NCBI GenBank assembly: GCA_947643715.1
Contig: CANRXB010000005.1
Coordinates: forward strand, 1 to 64,000
From: an uncultured bacterium
GTDB taxonomy: Bacteria; Bacillota; Clostridia; Oscillospirales; Oscillospiraceae
Length of the DNA: 64,000 nucleotides
Direction: 5' to 3'
The notes under the pieces were generated by a model. That model made no database searches. It had not been told where the DNA came from and was given only the letters and a program-made list of their open reading frames with translations. Position numbers and translations under genes: made by a program. This document shows, piece after piece, positions 8,695-18,137 of this stretch (the first letter of the stretch is position 1; each line of letters opens with the position of its first letter).

Positions 8695-11600
8695 ATGATG
8701 GTCGATCATTGGAGCATTTTAGGGCTGGAGGAGCCCACCCAGGACGTGTCCTCCATTCGGCGGGCCTACGCCGTGAAGACGCGGGAATGCCACCCGGAGG
8801 AGGACCCGGAGGGCTTCCTGCGCCTGCGGGAAGCTTACCAGGCGGCGCTGGCCTATGCGGAGCGGGGCGCCTGCCCTCCGCCCCCGGCCCCGGCGGCGTC
8901 CGCCGGGGAGGAGGACTGGGGACCGGACGTGGACGGGGAAGCGGAGCGGCCGGGGTTCCAGGGCTGGGTCATCCCCGAGCAGGAGCCGGAGGACAGGCCC
9001 GACCCCTATGCGGACAGCGAGGCTATCCGGAAGTTTGAGGAACTGTATACCAAGAAGCAGCGCAAAGACCCAAAGCTGTGGATGGACTACTTCACCTCGA
9101 ATATCTTCCTGGATGTGGCCTGGGAGCCGGAGTTCACCCAGCTCATGCTGGAGAAGGTGACGCAGGTGGAGCGGGAGCTTCCCCCGGGGAAGGAGTTCCT
9201 GACCTGGCTGTATATCGCCTACCAGTTCTCGGCGGTGGAAAAGTCGGTGCTGGACCGGGAGGCTATGCGGGTGGAAAAGTACCCGCGGGAGGTGACGCTG
9301 GGGCCGGGGGCGGACTTCGAGGGTATGGAGTCCATCCTCCGCATCGCGGCCAAGGGTGCCATCCCCAAAGCGCCCCGGGGCAACGAGTTCGCCATCGGCC
9401 AGAGCTTTGCCGATCACAGGCACCTGGCCCGTCTGGCAAAAGGCGGCGCGTGGAGTGAGCAGGCGGTGACGGAATTCAAATACGTCGTACGCCGCTATGT
9501 GTCTGCCTACATCAAGGAGCGCTGTGAACAGCGGGTGGCGTCCGACCTGGAGCGGCACCCCGCCGGACTGCGGGTGTTCACCCATTTCTTCAAGGCCTAC
9601 CAGATTCCGGAGGAGCTGTACCGCCATGTGTGGCAGGACCTGGGGCTGAAGATGGCCATCATGGGCCGGGCCAAGGTGCTGTACGGCGATCTGCGGGAGA
9701 TCGTGGCGGAGCGGGTGCCCGGCATCGATGGGGAGATCCAGGAGAACTTTTTGCAGCTCAACCGGGCGCTGGACAGCTATCTGGCCCGGATCAAGGGAGC
9801 GCCGGAGCGGGAAGAGGAGGAGTCCGCCGCGTTCTTCGCCCGGGAAGACCTGCAAAAGGCCCTGCGCAGCCCCCGGTTCATTGAGAAAGAGCTGCTCACC
9901 TACTCCAAGTGGCGGCGGGACGAGATCGGCTCGGGGCTTTTGAGACGCATCCTGGACTTCTACCGGGCGCATCCCGAGGTCTCGGGGGCGGACCGCGTGG
10001 TGGAGGAGGTCGGAAAGGACTTGGACAGGCGGGCCGTCAAGCTGCGGGATGAAGAGGACGCCAAGGCGGAGGGAGTGGCCTATTATGAGCGGCTGACACT
10101 GGCCTACCGGCCCTTCTTCCGGCATTGGCTGAACACAGCGTGGTTTGATGGCGTGGATCTGGACGGCGGGACCTACCTGCTGGATCATCTGAGGGAGCGT
10201 CTGCCTTACCAGGTGGAATGGAGCCGGCGTTTTCTGCAAAAAGAGGATGGGACCATCCGCTCCCGGACGGTTGCGGCCTGTATGGGCGAGGTGGAGGTGG
10301 ACTTCCACCTGCGGCATATGGAGTTCCGGGTGAAGGGCAGCCCGGTCTACCGTCCCTGTTTGGCCTGGGAACAGACGGTGATCGAGGGTGGTGACTGGTT
10401 TTTCTATCTGCTGCCTATCACTGCGGCTTCCTATGAGCAGTACGACGAGGTACATATGGAGATCCTGCGCCGTCTGCCCATCACAGCCGCGCCGGAGGAG
10501 GATCGGGGGCTGATATCGGAATGCCTGGCCTGCGCCGTATGCAGCCTGCCCCTGGACGAGTATACGGGAAAAGCCATCCCACCGGAAGAAGCCCTGCCGC
10601 TGAAGCGTTATGTGGAGGACAGGGATCGGCTGTACGGGTGCGTGTGGAGGGAGGAAAACCGGCTGGTGACCCTGTTCGAGCAGACTACCGACGGGCAGCG
10701 GGTGCGGAGGAGGTACGAGCTGGCAGCCGGTGAAGACGCTGCGGAGGCGGCCCAGCGGCTGCTGCGCGAGGCGGTGAGCCACAGCGATTTTGATCTGCAC
10801 CTGATGAAAGGTCTGCCCCTTGAAGTGTATGTCTTGCCGCCTGACGGGCCGGAATATGTGCTGAAGCAAGAGGGCGTCCGGGAAATGGAGGCGGAAATGG
10901 ATCTGCACTGGCCGGAGCTCGACCGGGGGGAACTGGTCACGATGGAGGCCCTGATGGAACTGCTTGCCTGGTTCGAAAAGGGGGAGTTGCGGCGGCTGGA
11001 GCTGCACTGGTGTGAGGGAAGCCTGGTGTTTTGCCGGTGGAGCGTGGGATATGCCTGTTTCTATTTTGAACAGTCGCTGACCCATCATACCTGGTATGCC
11101 ATGCTGTCCAAGCCGGAGGTCTACCGGGTGGTGGAGAGCGATGATGTGGTCTATGTGCCCTTCGGCATGGGAACGCTGCCGGACTATGTCATCCACGACA
11201 GCCCGGCCTCCATTCTGAAAAACCTGGACCGGGTGTTCTGGCAGCTTTGCCAGGGGCGGCCCCAGGCCCAGGGGGCGGGCGGCTGGCTGTGGGACTCCAA
11301 CACGAGCCAGATGAACGGAGAACACAAGCGGCACATGGCCCAGCAGAAGGTGGGCGGGTTCCCGCCCCACCGGGGTCGGAACCGTCTGGCGGCCAGGTTT
11401 GTCATGAACAAGTACCCGGTGGAGCTGGAGCAGGTGGGGCTGGACGGCGAGCGGACGATGACAGCCATCAAGAGCGGCAGCTATGGCCGGGCCGCCGACG
11501 CGCTTTCTCAGTTTATGAAGGAAAAATTGGGCAGACTGCGGCTGAGCTGGGAGTTCAAAACGCCGGAGGGCGGGGCGTTCCGGCGGCACCTGGTACTGCT

Positions 11601-11889
11601 GCAGGATGATGGCCGGTTCATGATGGCCTGGCTTCAGGACGATAAGGATCGGGCGCAGTATCATATCGCGGAACGGTCCGGGGAGGATGACGGCACGGAT
11701 GTCTTTCTGGGCCGATCGGTTCCGGCGCGACTGGTGCACCATGATTTGAAGGGGATCCGCAACTGTGTGGATCTGATCCTGGACGATATGGACAATACCG
11801 ATCCTGTGACGGAACGGCCGGAGGGATTTGAGACGGCGCAGGAGCCCTATGAGGCCGTCTGGGCGGATCTGGTGGACGGCGGGGAGTGA
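8695..11889 (+). CDS. Large J-domain-like protein (HPE instead of HPD)
   Basis: N-terminal DHWSILGLEEPTQDVSSIRRAYAVKTRECHPEEDPEGFLRLREAYQAAL; about 1060 aa; start near the MMMVDHW cluster. Confidence 0.72.
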   Translation: MMVDHWSILGLEEPTQDVSSIRRAYAVKTRECHPEEDPEGFLRLREAYQAALAYAERGACPPPPAPAASAGEEDWGPDVDGEAERPGFQGWVIPEQEPEDRPDPYADSEAIRKFEELYTKKQRKDPKLWMDYFTSNIFLDVAWEPEFTQLMLEKVTQVERELPPGKEFLTWLYIAYQFSAVEKSVLDREAMRVEKYPREVTLGPGADFEGMESILRIAAKGAIPKAPRGNEFAIGQSFADHRHLARLAKGGAWSEQAVTEFKYVVRRYVSAYIKERCEQRVASDLERHPAGLRVFTHFFKAYQIPEELYRHVWQDLGLKMAIMGRAKVLYGDLREIVAERVPGIDGEIQENFLQLNRALDSYLARIKGAPEREEEESAAFFAREDLQKALRSPRFIEKELLTYSKWRRDEIGSGLLRRILDFYRAHPEVSGADRVVEEVGKDLDRRAVKLRDEEDAKAEGVAYYERLTLAYRPFFRHWLNTAWFDGVDLDGGTYLLDHLRERLPYQVEWSRRFLQKEDGTIRSRTVAACMGEVEVDFHLRHMEFRVKGSPVYRPCLAWEQTVIEGGDWFFYLLPITAASYEQYDEVHMEILRRLPITAAPEEDRGLISECLACAVCSLPLDEYTGKAIPPEEALPLKRYVEDRDRLYGCVWREENRLVTLFEQTTDGQRVRRRYELAAGEDAAEAAQRLLREAVSHSDFDLHLMKGLPLEVYVLPPDGPEYVLKQEGVREMEAEMDLHWPELDRGELVTMEALMELLAWFEKGELRRLELHWCEGSLVFCRWSVGYACFYFEQSLTHHTWYAMLSKPEVYRVVESDDVVYVPFGMGTLPDYVIHDSPASILKNLDRVFWQLCQGRPQAQGAGGWLWDSNTSQMNGEHKRHMAQQKVGGFPPHRGRNRLAARFVMNKYPVELEQVGLDGERTMTAIKSGSYGRAADALSQFMKEKLGRLRLSWEFKTPEGGAFRRHLVLLQDDGRFMMAWLQDDKDRAQYHIAERSGEDDGTDVFLGRSVPARLVHHDLKGIRNCVDLILDDMDNTDPVTERPEGFETAQEPYEAVWADLVDGGE

Positions 11890-11900
11890 GCATGAGGGAA

Positions 11901-11935
11901 AAGGAGGCCCGCACGCATCGCGTGTGGGCCTCCTT
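11901..11935. terminator. Bidirectional terminator between convergent genes
   Basis: AAGGAGGCCCGCACGC-atc-GCGTGTGGGCCTCCTT. Confidence 0.75.
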
Positions 11936-11937
11936 GG

Positions 11938-12846
11938 TCATTCGTAGATGGAGTCGATGATCTGTTTCAGCTCGTCCATAGTGATGTCGCCGATGATGGA
12001 TCCCTCCACAGGGCCGTTGACCCAGAGGGCGATGGGCCGTCCGGCGTTGGTGGACAGCAAATGGGTGATACCGCCCGCCTCATAAGGGATGGGATCCCCT
12101 TCGTCCTTCTGAAAATCGCCGTAGCCCCCGTTGCCCCCATCGTCCCGGGTAAGGAAAATATGAAGGTTTATGAGGAGGACAGTGTCGTTCCCATGGTAAC
12201 AGGACACAAAGACCAGTGAGTTTGGATCGCTGGTGTCCACGATCAGTTCTATCAGTTCCAAGCCCTCCGGCACCCAGTTAGGGGCGACGGGCAGGGTCAG
12301 ACCACAGTCGTCCAGTGCATCCTGGAGGCTGGCGTATTCCGTGCCCTCCTCGGGTATGCGTATTTCATCTGGGTCTATCCGGGTGACTTGGCCCGGAGCG
12401 ATGCTGATCACCTCGTCCGTCCACCGGGCCAGCAGCTCCCACAGGCCACGTCCGGAGGCGGCCACCGCCACGGAGACGGACAGCAGCAGGAGGGCCAGCG
12501 CTGCGGCGGCCAGCATCCCGCGCACGCTCCATTTTCGGAAATGGGATCGACGCCGACCTAGGTCAGCGTATGAGGACGGTACCGCACCGTCCTCATAACG
12601 GGCGCTGTGGGCTTCAGCGAAAGGGAGGTATTTCTCCTGGAAATCCGCCCAGGCCCGGTCTGCGGAAACGTTAGAGTCAGGGGTCCGCTCCGCCAGAAGC
12701 TGGGCGGCATAGTAGAGCTGTTCCATACGGTCCTCGCTGCTCTCCGGGTCCTGGAAGTCCTGGAGAAGCAGTTTCTCAAGCCCCGCCGTACTCATCCGCT
12801 CCAGGTCGGCGGGCTTTAGATGCTCCCATCGTTCCGATTTTCCCAT
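11938..12846 (-). CDS. Anti-sigma-like membrane protein with DUF4367-type C-terminus
   Basis: Cytosolic N-part, one TM (GMLAAAALALLLLSVSVAVAA), extracellular domain ending in GRPIALWVNGPVEGSIIGDITMDELKQIIDSIYE; next to sigma factor gene. Confidence 0.75.
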   Translation of the reverse strand: MGKSERWEHLKPADLERMSTAGLEKLLLQDFQDPESSEDRMEQLYYAAQLLAERTPDSNVSADRAWADFQEKYLPFAEAHSARYEDGAVPSSYADLGRRRSHFRKWSVRGMLAAAALALLLLSVSVAVAASGRGLWELLARWTDEVISIAPGQVTRIDPDEIRIPEEGTEYASLQDALDDCGLTLPVAPNWVPEGLELIELIVDTSDPNSLVFVSCYHGNDTVLLINLHIFLTRDDGGNGGYGDFQKDEGDPIPYEAGGITHLLSTNAGRPIALWVNGPVEGSIIGDITMDELKQIIDSIYE

Positions 12847-12873
12847 ACAGCTTCCCCCTTTCATTGGGCGTCC

Positions 12874-13503
12874 TCAAACCTTCAGCTTCTTTTGCAGCCG
12901 CTTTCGGGCCCGCTGTACCCGCTTTTTACAGGCTTCCGCAGAGATGCCCAGGTCCTGGGCCAGCTCTGCCATGGTACACTGTTCTAAGGCGATTCGTTTG
13001 AGGAGGCGGAAGTCTTCGCTGTCCGATACGTTGCCGAACAGCACGTCCACGTCCAGCAGCTCGGGGCCCTCCATGGGCTGCTCCTCACCGGCGGTCAGGA
13101 AGAGCAGATGCTGAAGCTTCCTCTGGGTTCGGAGCATGTTCTGCATCACGTGCTTCAGGGTCATCATGATCCAGCCCCTGGGCTTGGGGTTGGACAGGAC
13201 CTGCTCCCGCTTGGCGCAGGCGATGCAGAAAGCGTCCTGGATGGCCTCCTCCGCCAGAGCGTGGTTCTTCAAGATCCGCAGGGCGTAGGCGTAGAGGGTC
13301 GGATACATCTCCTGATACATTTGTTCCAAATCTGACTGCCACGGTTCGCTGGAGCCCACCCGATCACCTCCTGCCTGGGGTCGGCACGGACGCCTCCCCC
13401 AAGAAAGTATCCCCGAAAAAGCCGCAGGTCGATCCCCGTGGCTCTTTCGGCATTCCACTTTATATAAATGCAATGTCAGAACCGGGATGGTTGGGGACAG
13501 CAT
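12874..13503 (-). CDS. ECF-type RNA polymerase sigma-70 factor (start likely internal)
   Basis: MYPTLYAYALRILKNHALAEEAIQDAF...PRGWIMMTLKHVMQNMLR...CTMAELAQDLGISAEACKKRVQRARKRLQKKLK. Confidence 0.85.
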   Translation of the reverse strand: MLSPTIPVLTLHLYKVECRKSHGDRPAAFSGILSWGRRPCRPQAGGDRVGSSEPWQSDLEQMYQEMYPTLYAYALRILKNHALAEEAIQDAFCIACAKREQVLSNPKPRGWIMMTLKHVMQNMLRTQRKLQHLLFLTAGEEQPMEGPELLDVDVLFGNVSDSEDFRLLKRIALEQCTMAELAQDLGISAEACKKRVQRARKRLQKKLKV

Positions 13504-13528
13504 AATAGGCGGATGGGCGAGAAATATT

Positions 13529-13864
13529 TTAGAAATCGAAATATGGAAGCGATCTATATCCTGTGGGGATGCCTGTATCCGACTCGGTCCAGCCCAAGTT
13601 CAGAACGAGGATAGACTTTTGCTCTGGGGATTTGTATGTGTTGAGATAGTCGATGAGATCCCTTTGCGTGTAACAGACCGATCCGTTCTTTCTGTATTTT
13701 GCGGCATCAGGACTGTTCCAAAGCCATCTACAGCAAAACTCGGAGCAGTATTCTTCTGATCGATCTGCGACGACATCCGGAACGGAATATATGATGCTGT
13801 CCCCATCCGCGCTCAGTATGAGGATCAGCAGAAAGGCGGCGATGAGGGACAGCGTTCGTTTCAT
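13529..13864 (-). CDS. Hypothetical secreted protein
   Basis: MKRTLSLIAAFLLILILSADG signal-like start. Confidence 0.4.
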   Translation of the reverse strand: MKRTLSLIAAFLLILILSADGDSIIYSVPDVVADRSEEYCSEFCCRWLWNSPDAAKYRKNGSVCYTQRDLIDYLNTYKSPEQKSILVLNLGWTESDTGIPTGYRSLPYFDF

Positions 13865-14373
13865 TTGGTGGGGCCTGACGCCCCTGTTTGGGTCAGTCCG
13901 GCCCTTATAGCGGCTGTGCCGGGCCGCGCTGGCTGGCCTATATCATTATATTGTTGAGATCAGGATGTTTAGGGACTGCAAAATGATCATGGGAAAGTTG
14001 ATCCTGTTTTATTGAGGTCGAAACGTCTCTAGCCTTGATGTGAGAAGCGTTTTGTAGCAGCCCATTTCCTCGGCCCATTACGCAAATCATATCATAAGAT
14101 CTACGAAGAATCAAAGCAGCGACTCTCAGCGGCATGATGATGCAGTGGGAAACTGAAGTGTGAGTAGGATCGAAGAATAGATGGGGAACGACTATGATGA
14201 GATGTGGTGGTTAGATGGACCGCCACATCTGATGCCTGTCCCTTTTCTGATTGGACATGACATAAAAAATTTGAGGTGTTTTGATATGAGGACGCGGGGA
14301 TCCCTCCCTTTTTGGCCTATCGGGTGCTGCCCAGGCAGGTGCCGAAACCGGGGCGACCGGGCGGTATCGCCGC

Positions 14374-14736
14374 ATGGATCCCACGAGGACAGTATACATG
14401 GTCCACTATCTGGCCACCGACGGCAGCGGTCATCAGTGCTCTGAACAGGTCATGTCCCGTGATCCTGGTCAGGACATGGTGGTGGAGATGGAACGCCGGG
14501 TGCTCCGCATCCCAGCCGATGGCACCTATATCACAGTAGCGGCGGATCAGCCCATGGAGAGCTACACCGTAGGCTTACGGCAAAGGTGTGTCTGGGCGCT
14601 GGTCCCGTCGGGAGCTTATATATGCTGTATCTGCTGGTGAAGATCGTCCTCTTGGCCAGACGGAACAGAGCGGAGGAAACGGGAGCCTGCGCTGGTTCTT
14701 GCGGAAAACCTTGAACATGGAAGAGTGGGAGTAGCG
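14374..14736 (+). pseudogene. Frameshifted hypothetical membrane protein gene
   Basis: TVYMVHYLATDGSGHQCSEQV...MESYTVGLRQRCVWALVPSGA then YMLYLLVKIVLLARRNRAEETGACAGSCGKTLNMEEWE in another frame. Confidence 0.45.
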
Positions 14737-14770
14737 TGACCGGCCATATCCTGAAGGAGGGGGCAGTGCG

Positions 14771-15289
14771 TTGAAGAAGGAATGGGACGATATGCAGGGG
14801 TGGATGACGCAGCAGGACAACCGCGCCGAACCCTTTTTCTATACCTATCCAGAATTGCCTCCACGCTTTCACCGCTGGCGCAGTATCAGCAGGTTCCTCT
14901 GCTTAGCAAGGCTTTGGGTCGGTAACGCAGCATTGCTTGGGCTGCTGGCGGTGGGGGCGCTGCACTGGCTGTTTGGCCGGCCGATCTCCGATGGGACGCT
15001 GGCCGTGTTTGTCCTGCTGTTCGGCCTGTCGTTCATTCTGTGGTGGGTATTTCGGCTGCTCCAGATGACTCCAAGACTGTATTGGCACTGTCCGGTCTGC
15101 CGCGAAAGGTTCCCCTACTACAAGCCTGTCCGGTACAGCGATCGTCTGGTAGGGGAGGACTGTTTGAGAGAGCTGAAGTTCCGCCGTATTCCATACATCC
15201 AGCCCAAGTCCTGCTCCCTGATCCTACCATCTGAATGCCCATATTGCGGGAAGAAGTTCTTTGTGTATAGGAAAGAGGAAAAAGAGTGA
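14771..15289 (+). CDS. Membrane protein with cysteine-pair motifs
   Basis: Two TM helices, then CPVCRERFPYY...CPYCGKKFFVYRKEE (possible zinc ribbon). Confidence 0.55.
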   Translation: MKKEWDDMQGWMTQQDNRAEPFFYTYPELPPRFHRWRSISRFLCLARLWVGNAALLGLLAVGALHWLFGRPISDGTLAVFVLLFGLSFILWWVFRLLQMTPRLYWHCPVCRERFPYYKPVRYSDRLVGEDCLRELKFRRIPYIQPKSCSLILPSECPYCGKKFFVYRKEEKE

Positions 15290-15573
15290 GGCGAAAAGCG
15301 TGGCTTTTGGGGGTGGTATGGACGTTGACCAGATCACGATGAGGGAGAAGCGGGCAGCGGCGCTATGCAGAGCGCCTGAATAGGGACAGGATGGGCAAAA
15401 CGGAAACCTCTGTGTTCGATAGAACTTATTTTAGGGGGAATGATCGCCGATATGTAAATATAATGACCTGTTTTTTGCTTTGTGAAGCAGCCGCCGGGAG
15501 GGTGCGCCCATGTTCATCGAGGATTGAACTATCACGATAATAGAATGAAATGTTATCAAGAGGAGGCCCACAA

Positions 15574-15929
15574 CATGGACCGCTTACACAAGATCAAGTC
15601 CCTTTGCGTTCTGCTCCTGACCCTGTGCCCGGTGCTGTCCGGCTGCGACGGCGGGCCTGCCCGCTGGCGTGTCCAACACCGAGATCGATAAAAGTTGTCC
15701 CCCGCTGATGACGTTTGAACATAATCAAATACAAGGTGATATTGCGTTCTGCGCTGACATCCGTGCCTTCCTGATGGACAGCGATAGCAGACACGATCAT
15801 TTCCCTGAGCGAGAAGGCATTTTGTGCCGTGTGGTCACACATATGGCAAAAATGCCTTCTTTTTTCGCTCTCCTGTGTTGGATTACGAAACGACAAAAAT
15901 GCTATGAAATCGAGGAGGCAGGATCATGA
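15574..15929 (+). pseudogene. Frameshifted lipoprotein gene
   Basis: MDRLHKIKSLCVLLLTLCPVLSGCDGGPA... continues as GVSNTEIDKSCPPLMTFEHNQIQGDIAFCADIRAFL... in another frame. Confidence 0.45.
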
Positions 15930-16363
15930 CGATCACACAGATGGTGCAGGACCAACAGCGGCAGCGCATTGCCGAACTAGGCCAGCAACGGCGGGGCAAG
16001 CCCCATGCCAACCCCTACGGCACGCCCGGTATGAGCCTGAACGACGCTGGCGACTATCGAAAGATCGTCCCCGTGGACGAGGGCGTGGTGCGGCAGGTCA
16101 GGCAGATCGCGTTCGACCACATGAAAAACGGATACGGGGTCAGTGACGGCGAGGACATCAGCAAAGCCATCCGGGACTACACCATGTCCCTGGCACCGGA
16201 GAAGCGGCTCAGCGCGTCCTGGACGCTGAATGAGATCTTCCACAGCGAGGCTACCCGGCTGGGGGAGTACGTCCACCAGCGTGTCCCCGGCTGGGACTGG
16301 GGCGAGCCCTTTGACACCAGCATCCTGGACGGTTACCGGCAGGGTGTGGATGTGGACGCATAG
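15926..16363 (+). CDS. Hypothetical protein
   Basis: 145-aa ORF with an AGGAGG-type RBS just upstream. Confidence 0.55.
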   Translation: MTITQMVQDQQRQRIAELGQQRRGKPHANPYGTPGMSLNDAGDYRKIVPVDEGVVRQVRQIAFDHMKNGYGVSDGEDISKAIRDYTMSLAPEKRLSASWTLNEIFHSEATRLGEYVHQRVPGWDWGEPFDTSILDGYRQGVDVDA

Positions 16364-16526
16364 ACAGACGACCCAAGAACACGAACTTCGGAGGTATGAA
16401 CGATGCCTTTGATGGGGGAGCAGACCAAGGCGGAGATCAAAGCGTACATGGACGGTCAGATGGACAACTGCCGCTTTAGGCGGATGACATAGAAAAACAA
16501 ACTTTGAAAAAGGAGAGAGATCGATC

Positions 16527-17348
16527 ATGGAGTATTTGCCTTCCATCGTTTTGTGGGCGGCGATCATCGGGTATCTGGTGTACACGCTGGTCATCAAGAA
16601 GAACAAAAACCGCCGGGAGGCGGAGGACGGCGGGGACAGAGAGCGGTATCAGAGCGCTGTGAAGGCCATGCTGAAGGAGCCTGAGAGCTTCCGGCTGGCC
16701 TACGCCCACTGGGAGGAACAGGAGTCCTATGGCCGCACCGTCAAGACCACTTATCACCGCTACGGTCTGGCGTTCAAAGACCAGATGCTGTGCGTGTTCC
16801 CCCTGGGCATCGACAAAAAGACCCGGGAGGTCCAGGCGGCCAGGCCCGTGGTGCTGACCCCGGAGAACCTGGGCAAGGTGAGGGTGAAGGCGAAGGAGAA
16901 GGACGGCACGCCGGAGCGGCTGGAGATCTGGCTGGGGGACAAGAAAGGGCATGTCATCCAGGAGTTGACGGTAGACGGGGAAAACCTGCGGAAAAACCGC
17001 TGGTTCCCTGTGAACATCCTCCAACGGGAGGAGTGCGGGGCCCTCCGGCGCTTTATCGACGGGCTGGCCCAGCAGGTAGAGCGGGAGAACCCGGAGGTGG
17101 ACGCGCTGATCCAGGCCGAGAGCAACGAGGGCATCGGCGTGATCGGCGCCGTCGTGTCAGGCATCGGTGCGGTGTTCAGCCTCTTTTTCCCGCCGGCCGG
17201 GCTGGCCATGTGCCTGATCGGGCTGGTGATGGCCCTGGTGAGCAAGCTGAAGGGGACCACCACCAAGAAATGGCTGCTCATCAGCGGAGCGTGCATGGTG
17301 TTTGCCTTGGGCTTCAGTTGGTTCTATCTCAAGTACATTTTTGTGTGA
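16527..17348 (+). CDS. Hypothetical membrane protein
   Basis: N-terminal TM, middle soluble domain, C-terminal TM pair. Confidence 0.6.
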   Translation: MEYLPSIVLWAAIIGYLVYTLVIKKNKNRREAEDGGDRERYQSAVKAMLKEPESFRLAYAHWEEQESYGRTVKTTYHRYGLAFKDQMLCVFPLGIDKKTREVQAARPVVLTPENLGKVRVKAKEKDGTPERLEIWLGDKKGHVIQELTVDGENLRKNRWFPVNILQREECGALRRFIDGLAQQVERENPEVDALIQAESNEGIGVIGAVVSGIGAVFSLFFPPAGLAMCLIGLVMALVSKLKGTTTKKWLLISGACMVFALGFSWFYLKYIFV

Positions 17349-17361
17349 GGACGATACGGAT

Positions 17362-18084
17362 ATGATGCAGACAGACCGTTTTTCAAAATACCAGTCTTGG
17401 TTTGAGTCTGAGATGGAATGCGCGAATGGGGTCCGCAAGCGAAAACAGCTTGTTTTCTGGAAAACCATAGGCATCCTTTTGGCCGTATTTGTGTCGATCC
17501 TGCTGATATGCTTTGTGGTGGACATGGCCTCCGACGAAGAGATCCTTGCAATGGCTGTCGCTCTTGTGGCTGTGTTTTATCCGATCATCGTTTTGATCAC
17601 GCTTTTTTGCATGCTGCCCGGCTTTTTCAAAGGCAGATACGCGAGGAAGATCGACAAGGCGATCGAACGGCAGGGGTTCAACGACGCCCAGCGGGAACGG
17701 TTCGCCCAGGAGCAGATGGCGGTCCGGAACGACCTGTCCAAAAGCGTGTCGCTTGTGATCACCGACGGGCAGGACCATATGCCGGCCCAGTTTACCTTGA
17801 GCGAGCACTATGCCTGCTTTACCGGAGGTACGGGCTTTGGACCGTATATCATAGAGGTGGATGGCACAGAGGCGATCCGGGTCACCACGAATACCATGAC
17901 GCTCCCCGCGCTTACCAGGGCCGCCTTTCTCATCATCAAAGTCGATTACAGCACGACAACGCATACCATCCAGTTCATTGGTCACGGCAAAGAGCAGGGG
18001 CGGCTGCAGTTCGGCGATACGGCGGTGTGTGAGAAGGTGTTGCATATCCTTCGTCGGCGGTTTCCGGAAGCGGCCGGCAGGTGA
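17362..18084 (+). CDS. Hypothetical membrane protein
   Basis: MMQTDRFSKYQSWFESEM..., two TM helices and a soluble C-terminal domain. Confidence 0.6.
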   Translation: MMQTDRFSKYQSWFESEMECANGVRKRKQLVFWKTIGILLAVFVSILLICFVVDMASDEEILAMAVALVAVFYPIIVLITLFCMLPGFFKGRYARKIDKAIERQGFNDAQRERFAQEQMAVRNDLSKSVSLVITDGQDHMPAQFTLSEHYACFTGGTGFGPYIIEVDGTEAIRVTTNTMTLPALTRAAFLIIKVDYSTTTHTIQFIGHGKEQGRLQFGDTAVCEKVLHILRRRFPEAAGR

Positions 18085-18137
18085 ACGCGGAATGGATCGA
18101 GCCGCAAAATCAATCGAACACGTTGGAGGACAGCAGG

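Noticed and set aside
8719-11742. 1007-aa minus-strand ORF opposite the J-domain gene
   Set aside because: Shadow ORF typical of high-GC codon bias; low-complexity His/Gln/Leu/Pro-rich composition, while the plus-strand protein has a recognizable J-like domain and RBS context.
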